Positions 61,245 to 64,000 of a stretch of DNA of 64,000 bases are shown in pieces. Position 1 is the stretch's first letter, and the number at the start of each line of letters is the position of its first letter. A program made the translations under genes and the position numbers. The stretch comes from Candidatus Magnetominusculus dajiuhuensis (GTDB lineage Bacteria; Nitrospirota; Thermodesulfovibrionia; Thermodesulfovibrionales; Magnetobacteriaceae), in contig JADFXP010000006.1 in NCBI GenBank assembly GCA_015233465.1, positions 62,001-126,000 on the forward strand, in the 5' to 3' direction. The notes under the pieces are model-generated. The model saw nothing but the letters and a program-made list of their open reading frames with translations. It ran no database searches and was not told the origin of the DNA.

Positions 61245-62309
61245 ATGTTTAAATCGCCAATAACAACAGGAATAGGATCTCTGCCGCATGTTGATAAGGT
61301 CAAGGCTTGTAAGATAGTCATTGATTCCTTTGACATACCTTTCTGGCCGCAATTGCCAAATATTTCTTTTTTAGAGTCAATGATTCCTCAGTATTCTGAA
61401 TTTATGCCGTTTATCAAATATGACCATAAGAAAAAAAGAGTTTATGTTGAAAGGGATTCTTCGTCAGCCCTTGATGTCTTTTATAATGATTGCGGGATGG
61501 ATGGAGTAAAACCTATCACGTCAGAATATTCAATAGGATTTCAAGAGTTTATAAAACAGATTGAGGGTAAAAAGTATGATGTATTAAAAGGGCATATTAC
61601 TGGACCAATTACATTTACCCTTGGACTAAAAGATGCCTCTGACAAATATATATTTTATGATGAAGAATTAAGAGAGATAGCCTTAATGCTTTTAAAGGCA
61701 AAGGCAAGATGGCAGGTCAAGGAATTATCCAAATATAGTGACAAGGTAATAATATTTATAGATGAGCCGATACTTTCTGCAGTTGGAGGAAGCACATATC
61801 TTGGGGTTTCAACAGAAGAGATGCTACGGCTTTTAACTGAAATTATCACTGCTATAAAAGAGGCAGGGGCGATTTCAGCGATTCATTGCTGCGGTAAGGC
61901 TGACTGGGAGATGGTGATTGAGGCAAAGCCTGACATCCTTAATTTTGATGCATATGCGTATTTTGACACATTTTGTATGTATCATCCATTGATCTCTAAA
62001 TTTATAGAAAGCGGCGGATTTCTGGCATGGGGGATAGTGCCTACAAGTAATGAGATTGTAAAAGAGGATATTGATAGTATATATAAAATAATGCTTGAAC
62101 GACTTAATCAGCTATCTTTATATATTGATAAAGAAACACTGCTTGCAAGATTAATACTGACACCATCATGCGGAACTGGTTCTTTAAGCGAAGCGGCTGC
62201 TGAGAGAGTTTTTTCGATATTAAAGGGATTAAAAGGAAAGATGTTAGATCAATTATATAAAACTGGGAGCTGCTTTTTATCTACGGGCAAACCCCTCAAG
62301 GCATTATAG
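61245..62309 (+). CDS. MetE/UroD-superfamily methyltransferase-like protein
   Basis: 354 residues. TIM-barrel sequence with SPITTGIGSLPHVD at the start, LKGHITGPITFTLGLKD, IIFIDEPILSAVGG, IHCCGKADWEM (His-Cys zinc ligands) and LTPSCGTGSLSEAAAE (third Cys). This is the zinc site of cobalamin-independent methionine synthase; the protein lacks the N-terminal MetE half and so is a core type that may use a corrinoid or another methyl donor. The C-terminal tail (GSCFLSTGKPLKAL) matches DNA of the hairpin repeat and was probably acquired. Substrate uncertain. Confidence 0.8.
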   Translation: MFKSPITTGIGSLPHVDKVKACKIVIDSFDIPFWPQLPNISFLESMIPQYSEFMPFIKYDHKKKRVYVERDSSSALDVFYNDCGMDGVKPITSEYSIGFQEFIKQIEGKKYDVLKGHITGPITFTLGLKDASDKYIFYDEELREIALMLLKAKARWQVKELSKYSDKVIIFIDEPILSAVGGSTYLGVSTEEMLRLLTEIITAIKEAGAISAIHCCGKADWEMVIEAKPDILNFDAYAYFDTFCMYHPLISKFIESGGFLAWGIVPTSNEIVKEDIDSIYKIMLERLNQLSLYIDKETLLARLILTPSCGTGSLSEAAAERVFSILKGLKGKMLDQLYKTGSCFLSTGKPLKAL

Positions 62310-62322
62310 GGGAAAAATACAG

Positions 62323-62946
62323 ATGTTCATATCATTTGAGGGTACAGAAGGAGCAGGCAAGACTACCCAAATAAGCAACGTCTCAAGGGAATTAATTTCT
62401 TTAGGCTATAAGGTACTAAAGACTCATGAACCTGGTGGAACTTTAATAGGTGAAGAGATACGCGGGATTTTATTAAACTCTAATAATACGGCGATGGAGC
62501 CGATAACAGAGTTACTTCTCTATAATGCAGCGCGCAATCAACATATAAAAGAAAAAATCATCCCAGCATTAAAAGATAATATAATCGTGCTTACAGATAG
62601 ATTCAGTGATTCCACAATCGCATATCAAGGTTATGGCAGAGGTATAGATTTGGATATAATCATGGCACTTGATAATATTGCCACAATGGGATTGAGACCA
62701 GATATAACGTTTCTGCTTGATATAGAAGATATTGATGTGGGCTTAAAGAGAAATCTTGAGATAAAAAAAACAGACCGTTTTGAACTTGAAGAGATTGAAT
62801 TTCATAAAAAGGTCAGAGCGGGATTTCTGAAAATAGCTGAAAGAGAGCCAAGTAGATTTATAATATTAGACGGCAAGATGCCCTTGATTGAATTATCTAA
62901 TAAAATAATCAATATAATCAAGGAACGATTAAATGTCATTAAATGA
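62323..62946 (+). CDS. tmk: Thymidylate kinase
   Basis: 207 residues. P-loop FEGTEGAGKTTQ, HEPGGTLIGEEIRG, LTDRFSDSTIAYQGYGRG and the LID region. It phosphorylates dTMP to dTDP. Starts 13 bp after the MetE/UroD-like stop and overlaps holB by 14 bp; tmk-holB adjacency is common. Confidence 0.96.
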   Translation: MFISFEGTEGAGKTTQISNVSRELISLGYKVLKTHEPGGTLIGEEIRGILLNSNNTAMEPITELLLYNAARNQHIKEKIIPALKDNIIVLTDRFSDSTIAYQGYGRGIDLDIIMALDNIATMGLRPDITFLLDIEDIDVGLKRNLEIKKTDRFELEEIEFHKKVRAGFLKIAEREPSRFIILDGKMPLIELSNKIINIIKERLNVIK

Positions 62947-63889
62947 TGTAATAGGACAAGACAGGGCAGTTAAGATACTCTCGTCAATGATAAAGAGGGA
63001 AAAGATTGCAGCGTCGTTTTTATTTAGCGGTATAAGCGGAATCGGAAAGAGATTAACGGCTTTAGAATTTGCAAAGGCGGTAAATTGTAAAACTCCCGCA
63101 TCTGTAAAAATGGGGACATCATGTGACATATGCAGTTCATGCAGAAAGATTAATTCCAAAATTCATCCTGATATTCAAATTGTAACCCCAGATGAAGGGA
63201 TAATAAGGATTGAACAGATAAGACCTATCAATGAATTTCTATCCTTCACGCCGTCTGAAGGAAAAAAGAAGGTAGTGATAATAGATGAAGCAGATAAAAT
63301 GAACCCTCAGGCAAGTAACGCAGCTCTAAAGACATTAGAAGAGCCTCCCTCAAACAGCATAATTATACTGGTTACCTCAAGAGAATCAAACCTATTAGAC
63401 ACAATAGTTTCAAGATGTATTAAGCTGACATTTGTGCCGCTGCCTAATAAGGCAATTAAATCAATCCTAAATAAAAATAATCAAACCTTAAACCCTGCAC
63501 AAATATCTCTATGCAGAGGTTCTGTTGAAGGGGTAGAAGGCGGGGATAAAGAGTTAAAACGCAATAAAGGAGTTACATCTATACAGGATATAATTAAAGG
63601 TGGTGGGATTGAGAAGTGGAAGGAAAGAGAGGATATGGAGGAATGGTTTTTAACAATTATTCCAATATTAAGAGATATGGTTATATCAAAGATTAAGGGA
63701 ACGGATGAATATTTGATAAATAGTGATATTAAAGATGAGATTAAGGTATTGACACAAAAGACAGATATAGGAAATATGGTAAAGTGTTTTGATTGTGTTT
63801 ATGGGGTAAGCGCTAAGCTGCATCTTTATCCTAATAAGTTGGTTGTGCAAAATTATATGAATAATGTTATCAGAGATATGTTGGGTTAA
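62933..63889 (+). CDS. holB: DNA polymerase III delta' subunit HolB
   Basis: 318 residues, AAA+ clamp-loader. VIGQDRAVKIL, a P-loop-like SGISGIGKR, zinc-module cysteines C52, C64, C67 and C70, VVIIDEADKMNPQASNALLK-type Walker B and SNSIIILVTSRESNLLDTIVSRC sensor. The region about 203-225 (VEGVEGGDKELKRNKG) is low-complexity and unlike relatives. The C-terminal collar is helical. Overlaps tmk by 14 bp. Confidence 0.92.
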   Translation: MSLNDVIGQDRAVKILSSMIKREKIAASFLFSGISGIGKRLTALEFAKAVNCKTPASVKMGTSCDICSSCRKINSKIHPDIQIVTPDEGIIRIEQIRPINEFLSFTPSEGKKKVVIIDEADKMNPQASNAALKTLEEPPSNSIIILVTSRESNLLDTIVSRCIKLTFVPLPNKAIKSILNKNNQTLNPAQISLCRGSVEGVEGGDKELKRNKGVTSIQDIIKGGGIEKWKEREDMEEWFLTIIPILRDMVISKIKGTDEYLINSDIKDEIKVLTQKTDIGNMVKCFDCVYGVSAKLHLYPNKLVVQNYMNNVIRDMLG

Positions 63890-63900
63890 ATAAGTAAAAG

Positions 63901-64000
63901 TGTACTGCCCCCCTCAAAGTCAACATAAAAATTATGCAGCCAAAGGGAAGTAAAATTGTTTTTTCCATAATGTGGAGGCTGTTAAATAAACTGTGTCAAA
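63901..64000 (+). mobile_element. IS3-family-like terminal sequence, copy B (runs off window)
   Basis: Begins TGTACTGCCCCCCTC then AAAGTCAACA, the same terminal motif as at 779 and in the same orientation. About 80 bp match with interruptions. It starts 11 bp after the holB stop. The sequence continues past the window, so a transposase frame may lie outside. Confidence 0.5.

Overview
The window is an AT-rich chromosomal segment of a Gram-negative, probably anaerobic bacterium. Outer-membrane biology is shown by an LPS heptosyltransferase, RseP, several lipoproteins and a Lol/MacB-type ABC exporter. The pairing of ihfA, a MerR gene and tRNA-Pro, the uppS-cdsA-dxr-rseP order, the Hsp70/DUF3731 protein and the Ehr-type membrane complex fit Nitrospirota or a deltaproteobacterium-like lineage; this placement is inference. 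Nearly all space is coding and no rRNA or CRISPR array is present.

Layout. 1-0.9 kb: the 3' end of a UbiA-type prenyltransferase and a small gene cut off by an IS3-like terminus. 0.95-8.2 kb (minus): a pst/phoU phosphate-uptake operon without pstS, continuing into a PAS histidine kinase and a PAS response regulator. 8.4-10.8 kb: a CheW with an inserted zinc-binding (CZB) domain and a heptosyltransferase-GmhB fusion. 10.9-12.2 kb: an accessory patch with an RHH antitoxin, a frameshifted RelE toxin, a DUF2283 gene with an early stop, and YgbA. 12.3-16.1 kb: a radical SAM/SPASM protein and ClpC. 16.2-21.4 kb: a GH15-like glycosidase coupled to a PHP-glycosyltransferase fusion. 21.4-28.9 kb: a six-gene energy-converting hydrogenase-related complex whose large subunit lacks the NiFe ligands. 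29-34 kb: tRNA-Pro, MerR, IhfA, PepA, thioredoxin, TlpA and Ffh. 34-39.3 kb: a CBS protein, an Hsp70-like protein, a ROK kinase and an MTAP-family phosphorylase. 39.4-44.4 kb: a coiled-coil membrane protein, then a compact operon of lipoprotein, ABC exporter and exported caspase-FGE fusion. 44.5-53.6 kb: a GT-C-like membrane protein, FmdB, a lipoprotein, the uppS-cdsA-dxr-rseP-ybgC envelope/isoprenoid operon and an exported FG-GAP/FlgT-like protein. 53.8-56.3 kb: alpha-glucan phosphorylase and a HicAB module with a frameshifted antitoxin. 56.4-61.1 kb: a PEP-synthase-like protein with its own two-component pair. 61.2-63.9 kb: a MetE/UroD-like protein, Tmk and HolB, ending in a second IS3-like terminus.

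Two things cut across the gene map. First, at least eight intergenic copies of an imperfect element built of nested GC-rich hairpins sit in both orientations between genes; the arms change in parallel while pairing is kept. They reach into gene ends (cdsA stop codon, the start of the Hsp70-like gene, perhaps the C-terminus of the MetE-like gene). Second, three accessory genes (relE, hicB, DUF2283) each carry one disabling point lesion. The strongest candidates for undescribed biology are the lipoprotein/ABC/caspase-FGE operon, the Ehr complex, the PEP-synthase-like/two-component operon and the hairpin element family.
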